Of a stretch of 64,000 nt of DNA, positions 8,528 to 16,780 are shown one piece after another. Origin of the DNA: Schaalia odontolytica (lineage in GTDB: Bacteria; Actinomycetota; Actinomycetes; Actinomycetales; Actinomycetaceae); assembly GCF_031191545.1 (NCBI RefSeq), contig NZ_CP133472.1, forward strand, positions 744,001 through 808,000, read 5' to 3'. Under the pieces are notes generated by a model. It was not told the DNA's origin and did no database searches. It saw nothing but the letters and a program-made list of their open reading frames with translations. The translations under genes and the position numbers were made by a program. Within the stretch, counting starts at the first letter, position 1, and every line of letters begins with the position of its first letter.

Positions 8528-8985
8528 TCACTTCCGGTGATAGCGCGGGCAGATTCCCACGGCCAACAGAGCACTATTGTTCGTCACTCAACGCGTTCTT
8601 ATCATCGGTCGCTCGTTAGACACACGATGGGTCATTCACGTTCACTATCGTGTTCACAACCCGTCCACGTCATTCCAATTCTCTTGAACCGTCGGCTGTG
8701 CATCATTGCCTGCACCGATGGATGATCAATAGGTGCCTGTTGGAGAGCCCTGCCGGTACGGACGCGAGGATTCCCGCGACGACCGGTGACGCCATCGACG
8801 TGCCACTCACAATGGAGTTTTCCCCTCGGTCAAGGACCGCTCCACCCCTCTGCGATGGCGGCGACCGACACTCCATCACCCCAGCTCGTGTAGCTGTCCA
8901 CCGAGCCGTCCGGTTCGAGCGCGCCCACGCCTCGTCGTCGAAGTCAATGGCCCGCCATCCTTTCACCACCCGACGGGAGCGGATC
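8528..8985 (-). pseudogene. Degraded S8 (subtilisin) peptidase gene remnant
   Basis: Three colinear fragments on the minus strand match the intact S8 peptidases in this locus but lie in different frames. VGALEPDGSVDSYTSWGDG (about 8845-8930) parallels VGAIDTNGALTEYSNWGNG. SIVSGTSMASPVVAGILA (about 8765-8820) holds the catalytic-Ser box. PRYHRK followed by a stop (8528-8548) equals the shared C-terminal end of the family. The region encoding the N-terminus is gone. The frameshift between the first two fragments and the missing parts make it non-functional. It abuts the intact paralogue at 8988, implying a former tandem array here as at 26.7-29.2 kb. Confidence 0.75.
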
Positions 8986-8987
8986 CA

Positions 8988-10184
8988 TCAGTCCCGGTGA
9001 TAGCGCGGACTCGTGCCAAGGTGGACGGGGTAGTCGTTATCCGGACTAAAGGCGGCCTCCTCGTTGAACCCGCGGTAGACGTAGTCGTCATCGTTCCTCA
9101 TCAACAGGGGGTTAACGGTGCCATCGATGTAGTCCTCAACGTCCTGCCAGCTCGGGCTCGAGGAGTAGGCCTTCGACTCGCACGGATTCACATCGGGCAG
9201 GGACGCGGCCTTCGCGTTCAGCAGCCCCCACGGGTCGGCAGCACCAAAGCCCGTACTGTAGTTCCACTCCCCGTTACTCCCCTTACCCGTCGTCGTCATC
9301 GCCTGCAGGATCTGATTCGCTGTCACGTCGTCGTCAAACCTCTGCCACGCAATCGCGAGGAAGCCTGCGACGATAGGAGTCGCAAAGGACGTTCCTTGTA
9401 TCGTGAGCACCTCTCCTCGGGTACCGCTGCGCACAGTGATCGTCCCCAGGGCGACGGTCTCGACGCCGTTGCCCCAGTTACTATATTCGGTCAGAGCCCC
9501 ATTCGTATCGATGGCACCCACTCCGCAGATCCCAGACCACAGGGGCAACGTATCCTCGGGGTCTTCGGTGGAGTCATTACCCATCGCCGCAACGACGATC
9601 ACGCCCTGCGAAATGGCTCGCGCCATGGCCCACCGCAGGTCTTCGTTGTACATCGGGTAACTGCTCGAAATCGAGATGATGTCAGCACCGTCGTTGATCG
9701 CCTGCTCGATCAGCAGCGACGTATCGGCCTCGCCCCGCGCATACACGCCGGGGTTCGCACAGTCGGCACCGACTTCCTCCTCGCTGTACCCCAGGTCGTA
9801 GGTGTACAGAGTCGCTCCGGGGGCTACTCCGAACTTCGGAGCCACGAGGACCTGGGCAACAGCAGTGCCGTGATCCGCGTTATCAGGTAGGGATCTGACC
9901 GTGCACGGGCTCTTGTTCTCGATGGTCGCGCCGGCCAGTTCAGGAATGTTCGGATTGACATGCCCGTCAATCATCGCGATGACCGTACCCTCGCCGTTAT
10001 AGCCCTGGCTATGCAACGAGCCCAGTTGGTAGTAGGAGTAATACTCCTGGTCGGCGGCACTCACCTCGGGGCCGAGCGCGATCGCGGGAGCGGCAGGGAC
10101 GACGGCGGAACCAACAGCGAAGGCGAGACTGCCCGTTCCGAGGCAGCATACGCGCCGCCAGCGACGCACGGCGGCGGACGTCAT
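8988..10184 (-). CDS. Secreted subtilisin-family (S8) serine peptidase, T7SS-linked
   Basis: A 398-residue exported peptidase. An N-terminal basic/hydrophobic signal sequence ends near the PAAPAIA segment (about residue 36). The catalytic triad is Asp73 in AMIDGHV, His105 in DHGTAVA and Ser266 in GTSFATPIVAG, with the oxyanion Asn203 in AMGND. There is no C-terminal membrane anchor, unlike mycosins. The end HLGTSPRYHRD is a conserved family tail also seen in the two subtilisins at 26.7-29.2 kb. Its start overlaps the stop of mycP (ATGA), so it belongs to the eccD-eccB-mycP operon. Substrates are unknown; processing of T7SS substrates or of host proteins is speculative. Confidence 0.88.
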   Translation of the reverse strand: MTSAAVRRWRRVCCLGTGSLAFAVGSAVVPAAPAIALGPEVSAADQEYYSYYQLGSLHSQGYNGEGTVIAMIDGHVNPNIPELAGATIENKSPCTVRSLPDNADHGTAVAQVLVAPKFGVAPGATLYTYDLGYSEEEVGADCANPGVYARGEADTSLLIEQAINDGADIISISSSYPMYNEDLRWAMARAISQGVIVVAAMGNDSTEDPEDTLPLWSGICGVGAIDTNGALTEYSNWGNGVETVALGTITVRSGTRGEVLTIQGTSFATPIVAGFLAIAWQRFDDDVTANQILQAMTTTGKGSNGEWNYSTGFGAADPWGLLNAKAASLPDVNPCESKAYSSSPSWQDVEDYIDGTVNPLLMRNDDDYVYRGFNEEAAFSPDNDYPVHLGTSPRYHRD

Positions 10185-11608
10185 GCGATGTCCTCGTCAT
10201 CCTTCTCGTGGGCCACCGGCCTACCGCGCAGGTGCGACAGGATCACGAGGCCACCCAGGATAGCCGCACCCACGACCACGATCCCGGACACGATGGAGGT
10301 GCGAACCGTCAGAATGTCGTTGCTGTTGGCCAGGGTCGGAGATCCCACGGCAGGACGGTTCGGAACGGGGTGAGCCGCCTGGTCGGGGTGAGGGGGCCCA
10401 TACCTCGTACCAATGTCGTCGAAGGTAAGCGCATCGTAGGGGGCGACGACGCCCCAGCCGAGCTCGTTCGTACGCTGATCGGCGGCACCGCGCAGCGCGG
10501 TCACCTCGAGGCGGTACTTCCACATGTCCGGGGACTCGTTGGGGAACTTGGAGGCCACGAGGGCCGCAAAACCACCCGCGTAGGCAGTCGCGTAGGAGGA
10601 GGAAGGCAGCGGCGTGTCACCCGAGTACCCTCCGACGAGGCAATCAGCCTGATCGAACCAGGTCGTGAGGATAACCGCTGCGGGTACCGCCAGGTCCACG
10701 TGAGCGCCATGCACTTGCTGGTCGGACGCGAAACCGTAGGCATCCGAGGCCGTGACCGCGAGGACGCCCTCGTAGGCTGCCGGGTAGACGACCTCGTTGT
10801 TCTTCTGATCCTGATAGGTGTTTCCGGTGGACGCAACGACGAGCGAGCGCCCGCGCACGGCCGCGACCGCTGCCTCCAGATCCGAGTTCGGATCCTTCGA
10901 GGATTGGGCGACGACGATGATCTGAGCACCATTGTCAGAAGCCCACCGGATCGCGCGAGCCACGCGCGACATGAAGGGTTCCTGCCCCGGCTTGTCGGGG
11001 TTTCCCTGCTCAAGGCCGGTCTCGATGCGCACCGGAAGGATCTTCGCTTCCGGAGCGACACCAACGAGGCCGGACCCCTTCGCGGTGGGAAGCTGGCGGG
11101 CAGCGATCGCACCGGCGATCGCCGTGCCGTGCTCTCCGACATCGACGCGACCGTCGGTGCCTTCACCGCTCAGGTCGACACCGGGCAGGACCACGGAGGG
11201 ATCCCCCGAGTTAAAGTGCTCGTTGCCCGCGGCGACACCGGAGTCGACGACCGCGACCGTCACGCCGGCACCACGCGTGAGATCCCACGCACGCCGCACG
11301 CCCACCTGGTCGAGGATGACCGGCTGCTGCTTAATGTAGCGAGGAGAGTCCACCGGGCAGGTCTCCTCTTGGCGCTGCTCCGGAGCCTCCGTCGGCGCAT
11401 CCGAAGGCGGCGCCGTGGGGGTGGGACGAACGCTCGGTGTGGGGGCCGGGTCCGCGTGCGCGATCGTCGGGCCGAGCGCTGAGGATGTCCCGGCCTCGTC
11501 CGAGGAGGACACTGGGGCGACAACCGACGCGAGCGCGAGTCCCGTCGCCACTGCAGCACCGACGAGGCCGTGGCTGATCACCCGCGCGCGCACGCCGCCC
11601 CGGGTCAC
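10181..11608 (-). CDS. mycP: Type VII secretion mycosin MycP
   Basis: A 475-residue membrane-anchored subtilisin. It has a signal peptide (about 1-33), a proline-rich segment, the peptidase domain and a single C-terminal transmembrane helix (about 433-455) followed by a short charged cytosolic tail, the standard mycosin design. Catalytic residues are Asp122 in VAVVDSG, His160 in GEHGTAIAG and Ser338. The serine box reads SSSYATAYAGG instead of the usual GTSFAxPxVAG. Asn263 in ASTGN is the likely oxyanion residue. Mycosins stabilise the EccBCDE membrane complex and cleave some substrates. It overlaps eccB upstream (4 bp) and the S8 gene downstream (4 bp). Confidence 0.93.
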   Translation of the reverse strand: MTRGGVRARVISHGLVGAAVATGLALASVVAPVSSSDEAGTSSALGPTIAHADPAPTPSVRPTPTAPPSDAPTEAPEQRQEETCPVDSPRYIKQQPVILDQVGVRRAWDLTRGAGVTVAVVDSGVAAGNEHFNSGDPSVVLPGVDLSGEGTDGRVDVGEHGTAIAGAIAARQLPTAKGSGLVGVAPEAKILPVRIETGLEQGNPDKPGQEPFMSRVARAIRWASDNGAQIIVVAQSSKDPNSDLEAAVAAVRGRSLVVASTGNTYQDQKNNEVVYPAAYEGVLAVTASDAYGFASDQQVHGAHVDLAVPAAVILTTWFDQADCLVGGYSGDTPLPSSSYATAYAGGFAALVASKFPNESPDMWKYRLEVTALRGAADQRTNELGWGVVAPYDALTFDDIGTRYGPPHPDQAAHPVPNRPAVGSPTLANSNDILTVRTSIVSGIVVVGAAILGGLVILSHLRGRPVAHEKDDEDIA

Positions 11609-13056
11609 GAGAGCCCCACAGATGAGGCTGCCGCCTGCGGAGTCATGTCAGTGCCCGGCGGAATCAAGTTCGCCCACGTCTCTGGGATCGCAGCGACATC
11701 ATCCTGCTTCCACCCCAGGGCGTTCATCGAAACGGTGGGCGTCGCGCCAAGCGAATGGATGTACCCCTGGTCGGAGACGAAGGCGTAGGCAGCCGCCTGG
11801 CTGCCGGCAGATGTGATCGCGACGAGCGCCCCAGAGCCACCCGCCACTGTCACGGTGCGAGTCGTGGTCGGACCGGAGGGCGAGTTCACGGACTCGGCAT
11901 CGTACGACGCCTGCACGGCGCGTTGGTGCGGCATCGTATAGAGCCCAAGCTTGGGCACTGCCTTATTCGTCGTCGACATGTGGGCACACAGGGCCGTGCG
12001 GTTCGAAGCGTCAGCCTTCTGGTCATCCCACACCGGGTCCGAGAAATCCTCGTAGCGCGGCCAGTCCTCGCCGATGAAATCCGCGTGGACGGGAGTCACA
12101 TCCTTGAACATGTCCGTGCCGAACTGCCTCGTGGCCGGAGCGTCGCGGTACAGACGCGCAGCCGTCGAGTTGAAAACGGCCAGCTGGGAGGAGTTAACGA
12201 CCAGGTAGGAGAACTGGACCTCACCCTTCGCGTCGGTCTGCTCGACGACGGTGCCAATCGTCAGATTCGCGTCCTTGAGGGGTCCCGGAAGGTCGGTCGC
12301 CGGCGCTCCCGCGTTCGGAATTTCGCTGTAGCTCCAGGAACGCAGCGGCGTGCCAGAAGGGAAGAGATCCACCCATTGTGGGTCCACCTCGACGGGATAA
12401 CCGACGCGGTTCTGGAAAGCCAGCGTCCAGTCGCTCAAGCGGGAATCCGTCTCGTCGATGAGATATTTCTTCTCGGTCGCAGCGTCGACAAAGTACGTGG
12501 TCTTGCCGTGATCGGGGGTGACGAGCGCGGAGACAGCGGGAGTCAGGGGGAAGTTCTCTTCCGGCAGCTTCTGTCCGACCCAGGTGTGGTACGTGCCCTC
12601 GAGATCGCAGGACAGCCACGCACTCCCCAGCTGGCTGCTGATCGGCACGTCGTCGGGAACGCCGGGCAGGCCGATCTGTGCGCCGCGCGGCTTGTCTGCC
12701 AGGGACGAGGCGCTGGCGGAGATCACATCAAGCGTTCCTTCTTGGGACAGGAGGCGCGCCGTCGTCACATTCGAGATCGGGTGTAGAACGCCGTTGGCCA
12801 GGAAGTAACGGGCGCCCGTGGACTTCACGTCAACGAGTACGAAGTTCTTGCCGTCCAGGTTCGGGTTTGCGTTGAAGAAACGCATACCTACACCGATGAC
12901 GCACATGATAATCGCAACGAGCGCGCCGAAAATCAGAGGCCGCACCGGAGACGGGGGATCAACCTCGCGACCATCCGGAGTGCCCGACGTAAAGGCCGTA
13001 ATCAGACGATGACGGTTGAAGCGCTGGGCTTCGAGAATATCTTTACTTGACGGCAT
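11605..13056 (-). CDS. eccB: Type VII secretion core component EccB
   Basis: A 483-residue EccB. The opening DILEAQRFNRHRLITAFTSG is the conserved cytosolic N-terminus of EccB. One transmembrane helix follows (about 40-62, PLIFGALVAIIMCVIGVGM). The rest is the extracytoplasmic R1-R4 repeat/central domain, with the family features YFLANGVLHPISNVTTARLL and GAQIGLPGVPDDVP. EccB forms part of the EccB-C-D membrane pore and is predicted to sit on the outer face. It lies between eccD (3 bp gap) and mycP (4 bp overlap) in a tight minus-strand operon. Length and domain order are normal for the family. Confidence 0.95.
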   Translation of the reverse strand: MPSSKDILEAQRFNRHRLITAFTSGTPDGREVDPPSPVRPLIFGALVAIIMCVIGVGMRFFNANPNLDGKNFVLVDVKSTGARYFLANGVLHPISNVTTARLLSQEGTLDVISASASSLADKPRGAQIGLPGVPDDVPISSQLGSAWLSCDLEGTYHTWVGQKLPEENFPLTPAVSALVTPDHGKTTYFVDAATEKKYLIDETDSRLSDWTLAFQNRVGYPVEVDPQWVDLFPSGTPLRSWSYSEIPNAGAPATDLPGPLKDANLTIGTVVEQTDAKGEVQFSYLVVNSSQLAVFNSTAARLYRDAPATRQFGTDMFKDVTPVHADFIGEDWPRYEDFSDPVWDDQKADASNRTALCAHMSTTNKAVPKLGLYTMPHQRAVQASYDAESVNSPSGPTTTRTVTVAGGSGALVAITSAGSQAAAYAFVSDQGYIHSLGATPTVSMNALGWKQDDVAAIPETWANLIPPGTDMTPQAAASSVGLS

Positions 13057-13059
13057 GAC

Positions 13060-14421
13060 TCAGCCCCACAGGTAGACGGCCAGAGGGATTAGGACAAAGA
13101 GCGAGAGCACCGACATCGTGTCCGCGACGCGCGTGAGGTGCGGGCGCGCGCGAGGGCCGACAACGTTCGTCACCACGAGGACAAGGGCAGCCGCGATCGC
13201 ACAGAATGTCACCCACGACAGGCTCGTCGGGTGGACGCGGGTGGCGAGCGTCGCAGCGACCAGGATCGTCGTCAGTCCCGTTAGGGCGCCGAGGAGCACC
13301 TCGACGCGGGCTCGAATCGAGCGGGTCTGCAGGATCAGGGAGGCAGAGCCGAGGACGGCCAGGACGAGCGGAATGGACACGGAACGCAGGGTGGGCGCGC
13401 TCAGCATCGACACCGTGAGGAAGAGCGCGGCGAGGCCGCCGCCCGCGCGCAGGGACACGACGAATACGAATGAGGTGCTGACCTGGTCGGTCACTCCTTG
13501 CGCGGGGATCTGCTCGGCGGTATTAGCATCCAGGATCCTGACGGGGATATGAGCAAGAGCGACCCACGGCGCTACCTGAAGGAGGACAACAACAAAAGCA
13601 AAGAGGAGGGCAGACACGCCCACCTGAGACAGGGAGCCGACCTTCACCATGAGGCCCGTGGTGGCAACCATCGTTCCTACAACAAGCGGTGCCACGATCG
13701 AAATCCTGTATTTCTTCGGGAGAGTCAGCACCGCGACAGAGCCGACAAGTATGCCCAGACCGATGAAGATCCAGCCCCCCGCGTCCCACTGGCTCTGCGA
13801 CAGACGAAGCGCCGATGCTGCAGTCAGGAACGGAACAGTGTGCGCGATCGCAATGCCCGACGGTCCGGCGTACTTGCGGCTCACGACCACGGATGTTCCA
13901 ACGACGAGGAGTGCGGAGACTATGCCGATCGCACCGTATATGAAGTTGAGATTCCTGACGCGGCTGGGGTCCAAGGAAACGAGCGCATCCTGGGGCGTGG
14001 TTGCCAGGAGGAGGGCGGCAACGAAAACCAGTGCAGCAGCAGAGAGCGCGGCGAGCGTGCGAGCGTTGTCACGCGTCCAAGGAGTGGACACCCTTTCGAC
14101 AACTTGCCCGACTGCTTCCGTCAGGTCGTCGTAGACCATGTCGGCGGCTCCCTCGCCGAGGGGTTCGAGCGTCAGCGCGGCTCCGGCGCGCACCCCCTGG
14201 GCAGACAAAGACTTGGACTGATCGAGGAGACGGCCAGAAGCGGTTCGGACTGCAAAACCGTCGTTTGTGGGCTGATCACTGAACGCTCCGGCGGATTCAA
14301 CAAACCCGGGCAGGAGTTCAACCAAGGGGATCGACTGCGGCACCGTCACGTCGCTTCGATCCACGCCATAGGTAATCGTGAGCGGAATCATCGCCACTCC
14401 ACGAGCTACTTTCGATGCCAT
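13060..14421 (-). CDS. eccD: Type VII secretion integral membrane protein EccD (first copy)
   Basis: A 453-residue EccD. The N-terminal ~90 residues form a ubiquitin-like domain (PLTITYGVDRSDVTVPQSIPLVELLPGFV, broken here for length: strands around 11-40 and 60-90). A cytosolic linker follows, then about eleven transmembrane helices from residue ~125 to the end. EccD dimers line the T7SS pore. A GGGAGG ribosome binding site precedes the ATG. This gene heads the eccD-eccB-mycP-S8 operon and is divergent from the two WXG100 genes at 14617 and 14945. A second EccD-like protein is encoded at 18352-19773, so the two may act as a heterodimer. Confidence 0.92.
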   Translation of the reverse strand: MASKVARGVAMIPLTITYGVDRSDVTVPQSIPLVELLPGFVESAGAFSDQPTNDGFAVRTASGRLLDQSKSLSAQGVRAGAALTLEPLGEGAADMVYDDLTEAVGQVVERVSTPWTRDNARTLAALSAAALVFVAALLLATTPQDALVSLDPSRVRNLNFIYGAIGIVSALLVVGTSVVVSRKYAGPSGIAIAHTVPFLTAASALRLSQSQWDAGGWIFIGLGILVGSVAVLTLPKKYRISIVAPLVVGTMVATTGLMVKVGSLSQVGVSALLFAFVVVLLQVAPWVALAHIPVRILDANTAEQIPAQGVTDQVSTSFVFVVSLRAGGGLAALFLTVSMLSAPTLRSVSIPLVLAVLGSASLILQTRSIRARVEVLLGALTGLTTILVAATLATRVHPTSLSWVTFCAIAAALVLVVTNVVGPRARPHLTRVADTMSVLSLFVLIPLAVYLWG

Positions 14422-14616
14422 TGGATCCTCCCGATTGCCGCGTGATGGGGTCTTTGGCTACACGACACAACCCTGTAAGTCTAGGTTGTCGGTCAGGTTT
14501 TGTCATGATTTCTGCGTAACATTCAAAAAAACGATCAAAACATGGTTAGTATTCATGTGTCCCCATGCTCTCACGCATCCCCGCGAGAGAGTTCACTCAT
14601 ACAAATGGAGGTTCAC

Positions 14617-14922
14617 ATGGCAGACCAGCGGGCCGTAGATGGCGCCCTAGCGCAGGGCGTCTCCGCGATTGAGGGTACCTACAACGATCTGCAGGGCCAC
14701 TTCCGTCGCCTCGAGGGCGACCTGTCGACCATCGGCAGCTCGTGGCAGGGCAGCGCCTCGGTCCAGTTCACCCAGCTGATGCAGCAGTGGCAGGACAACG
14801 CAGCGAAGATCAACCAGGCCCTGCAGGACCTCGCAGACAAGCTGCGCAGCACCGACAAGGCAATGCAGGCCAACGAGGCCGACACCGAGGGCTCGTTCGC
14901 CCAGATCCTCGGCGGACTGTGA
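14617..14922 (+). CDS. WXG100-family protein (EsxA/EsxB type)
   Basis: A 101-residue protein with the canonical WXG100 helix-turn-helix. Trp43-x-Gly45 sits in the turn SSWQGSAS between two amphipathic helices. There is no signal peptide, as expected for a T7SS substrate. I chose ATG 14617 because GGAGG lies 6 nt upstream and MADQRAVDGALAQG is a natural family start. The frame remains open upstream without support. It is followed after 22 bp by a second WXG100 gene, and the pair should form a heterodimer secreted through the EccBCD pore. No C-terminal YxxxD signal is evident in this partner. Confidence 0.95.
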   Translation: MADQRAVDGALAQGVSAIEGTYNDLQGHFRRLEGDLSTIGSSWQGSASVQFTQLMQQWQDNAAKINQALQDLADKLRSTDKAMQANEADTEGSFAQILGGL

Positions 14923-14944
14923 GAGAGAAAGTAGGACACTGACG

Positions 14945-15226
14945 ATGGATTTCCAGGTAAATTACGGCGCTCTCGATAGCGCTGCCGCCGACATCAAGAC
15001 CGGCGCCTCCAACCTCCAGAGCTGCCTCGATGACCTCGAGAACACGCTGAACCAGCTGCGCTCCTCGTGGGAAGGCCAGGCTCAGGAGGCCTACCAGGCC
15101 GCTCAGAGCCAGTGGAACCAGGGCCTTGACGGCCTCAAGGACGTCCTGTCCCGCACCTCCGCGGCCGTGGACTCCGCTCGTTCCAACTACCAGCAGACGG
15201 ACCAGGCCAGCGCCGCCCGCTTCTGA
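14945..15226 (+). CDS. WXG100-family protein with C-terminal YxxxD export signal
   Basis: A 93-residue WXG100 protein. Trp42-x-Gly44 lies in SSWEGQAQ. Near the C-terminus Tyr82-Gln-Gln-Thr-Asp86 matches the YxxxD/E export motif recognised by EccC in ESX systems. It lies 22 bp after the first WXG100 gene, with an AGAGAAAG-type ribosome binding site, and is followed by a strong terminator at 15249. This makes it the signal-bearing partner of the heterodimer, equivalent to mycobacterial EsxB (CFP-10). Confidence 0.95.
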   Translation: MDFQVNYGALDSAAADIKTGASNLQSCLDDLENTLNQLRSSWEGQAQEAYQAAQSQWNQGLDGLKDVLSRTSAAVDSARSNYQQTDQASAARF

Positions 15227-15248
15227 TAGCACCGCGCACACGCGCATA

Positions 15249-15284
15249 GGGAGGTGCCGCCCCAGCGATGGGGCGGCACCTCCC
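15249..15284 (+). terminator. Rho-independent terminator after the esx pair
   Basis: A 15-bp perfect stem, GGGAGGTGCCGCCCC pairing with GGGGCGGCACCTCCC, encloses a 6-nt loop. It is followed by TCGTTTGT, 22 bp after the second WXG100 stop. The following 15285-15538 shows no gene. Confidence 0.9.
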
Positions 15285-15538
15285 TCGTTTGTCTCCGACT
15301 CTTCTGAAACTAACCGAATGACACAAAATTGCTCGTAGGGATGGTTGGATCCGCTCACGGGGAGGCTCACAACAGCCTCTGTGGCACGTCTCTCATCCGA
15401 TGTTGTGTTGGTAGTGGTTCTTTATTCTGTCGAACTTTTCGAGGCATTTGATGTCAGTTGATAGACCCCCTGTCCCGGTGTGCCCGGGCCGCATGGTCGC
15501 TCCCGCGCGAGCGCCGAAGCGCGTTCTGGCCGCATGAA

Positions 15539-16582
15539 AGTCAAGGCAGCACCACCGACGGCGCGCACCCAAACCTGCACGAAACCACTGGCACCACCGA
15601 CGGTGCTCACCCAGACCTGCACGAAACCACTGGCACCACCGACTGCATGCACCCAGACCTGCACGAAACCACTGGCACCACCGACGTGCAAAAACGCCCC
15701 ATATCAGGCCTCAACGAGCCGACAGAGGCGTCTCGGGTTGCACTAAACCCGATAAGCCCACCGGCAGAGGTGCCTCGGGTTGCACTGCGCCCACAAGCCC
15801 ACCAACAAAGGCGTCTTGGGTTGCACTAAACCCGATAAGCCCACCAACAAAGGCGTCTCGGGTTGCACAACACCACACGAAACGAAACCAACGACACCAC
15901 CGCCGACGCGCACCCAAACCTGCACGAAACCACTGGCACCACCGATGAACCAAAACACCCCATAACAGGCCTCAATGAGCCGACAGAGGCGTCTCGGGTT
16001 GCACTGCACCCCATAATTCTACTGGCAGAGGCGTCTCGGGTTGCACAACACCACACGAAACGAAACCACTGGCACCACCGACGGTGCTCACCCAGACCTG
16101 CACGAAACCATTGGCACCACTGACATGCAAAAAAGGCCCGTATCAGGCCTCAATGAGCCAACAGAGGCGTCGCGGGTTGCACTGCACCCCATAATTCTAC
16201 TGGCAGAGGCGTCGCGGGTTGCACAACACCACACGAAACGAAACCACTGGCACCACCGACGGTGCTCACCCAGACCTGCACGAAACCATTGGCACCACTG
16301 ACATGCAAAAAAGGCCCGTATCAGGCCTCAAAGAGCCAACAGAGGCGTCGCGGGTTGCACTGCAGCCGATAAGCCCACCAACAGAGGCGTCTCGGGTTGC
16401 ATTGCGCCCCATAATTCCACTGGCAGAGGCGTCTCGGGTTGCACAACACCACACGAAACGAAACCAACGACACCACCGACGGCGCTCACCCAGACCTGCA
16501 CGAAACCACTGGCACCACCGACGTGCAAAAACGCCCCATATCAGGCCTCAAAGAGCCAACACAGGCGTCTCGGGTTGCGCAC
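15539..16582. repeat. 42-bp tandem repeat block C with 178-bp higher-order repeat
   Basis: The same repeat family as at 366-1710 and 3081-3968. Units open with GAAACC and carry a GGCACCACCGAC core; starts at 15581, 15623 and 15665 are exactly 42 bp apart. A second 42-bp unit type is built on GAGGCGTCTCGGGTTGCAC (15725, 15767, then a one-base slip). Mixed groups form a 178-bp higher-order repeat, seen almost perfectly at about 16037-16214 and 16215-16392. In one plus frame the units read ETTGTTDGAHPDLH, but there is no start or ribosome binding site and frames shift at slips, so I treat it as non-coding. The following 16583-16732 contains no gene. Confidence 0.9.
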
Positions 16583-16732
16583 TCACCCACGCCACTATCT
16601 GCAGGCCCGCCACACACCAACGCAGGTTTACATAGCCACGTACGCGCGGCGACGCATTTCCAGCACCGCGCACCGGACTCGCCGCAGCATCACCTAAACG
16701 CCACTGCTTCGCAGCCATCGCTACAGAAACGA

Positions 16733-16763
16733 GATCCCGCCGCGACTTAGCCGCGGCGGGATC
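16733..16763 (-). terminator. Terminator after the RDD/FHA gene
   Basis: A perfect 12-bp stem, GATCCCGCCGCG at 16733-16744 pairing with CGCGGCGGGATC at 16752-16763, with a 7-nt loop. It lies 17 bp downstream of the minus-strand stop at 16781. Confidence 0.8.
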
Positions 16764-16780
16764 CGTGAGCAGAAAACGTA

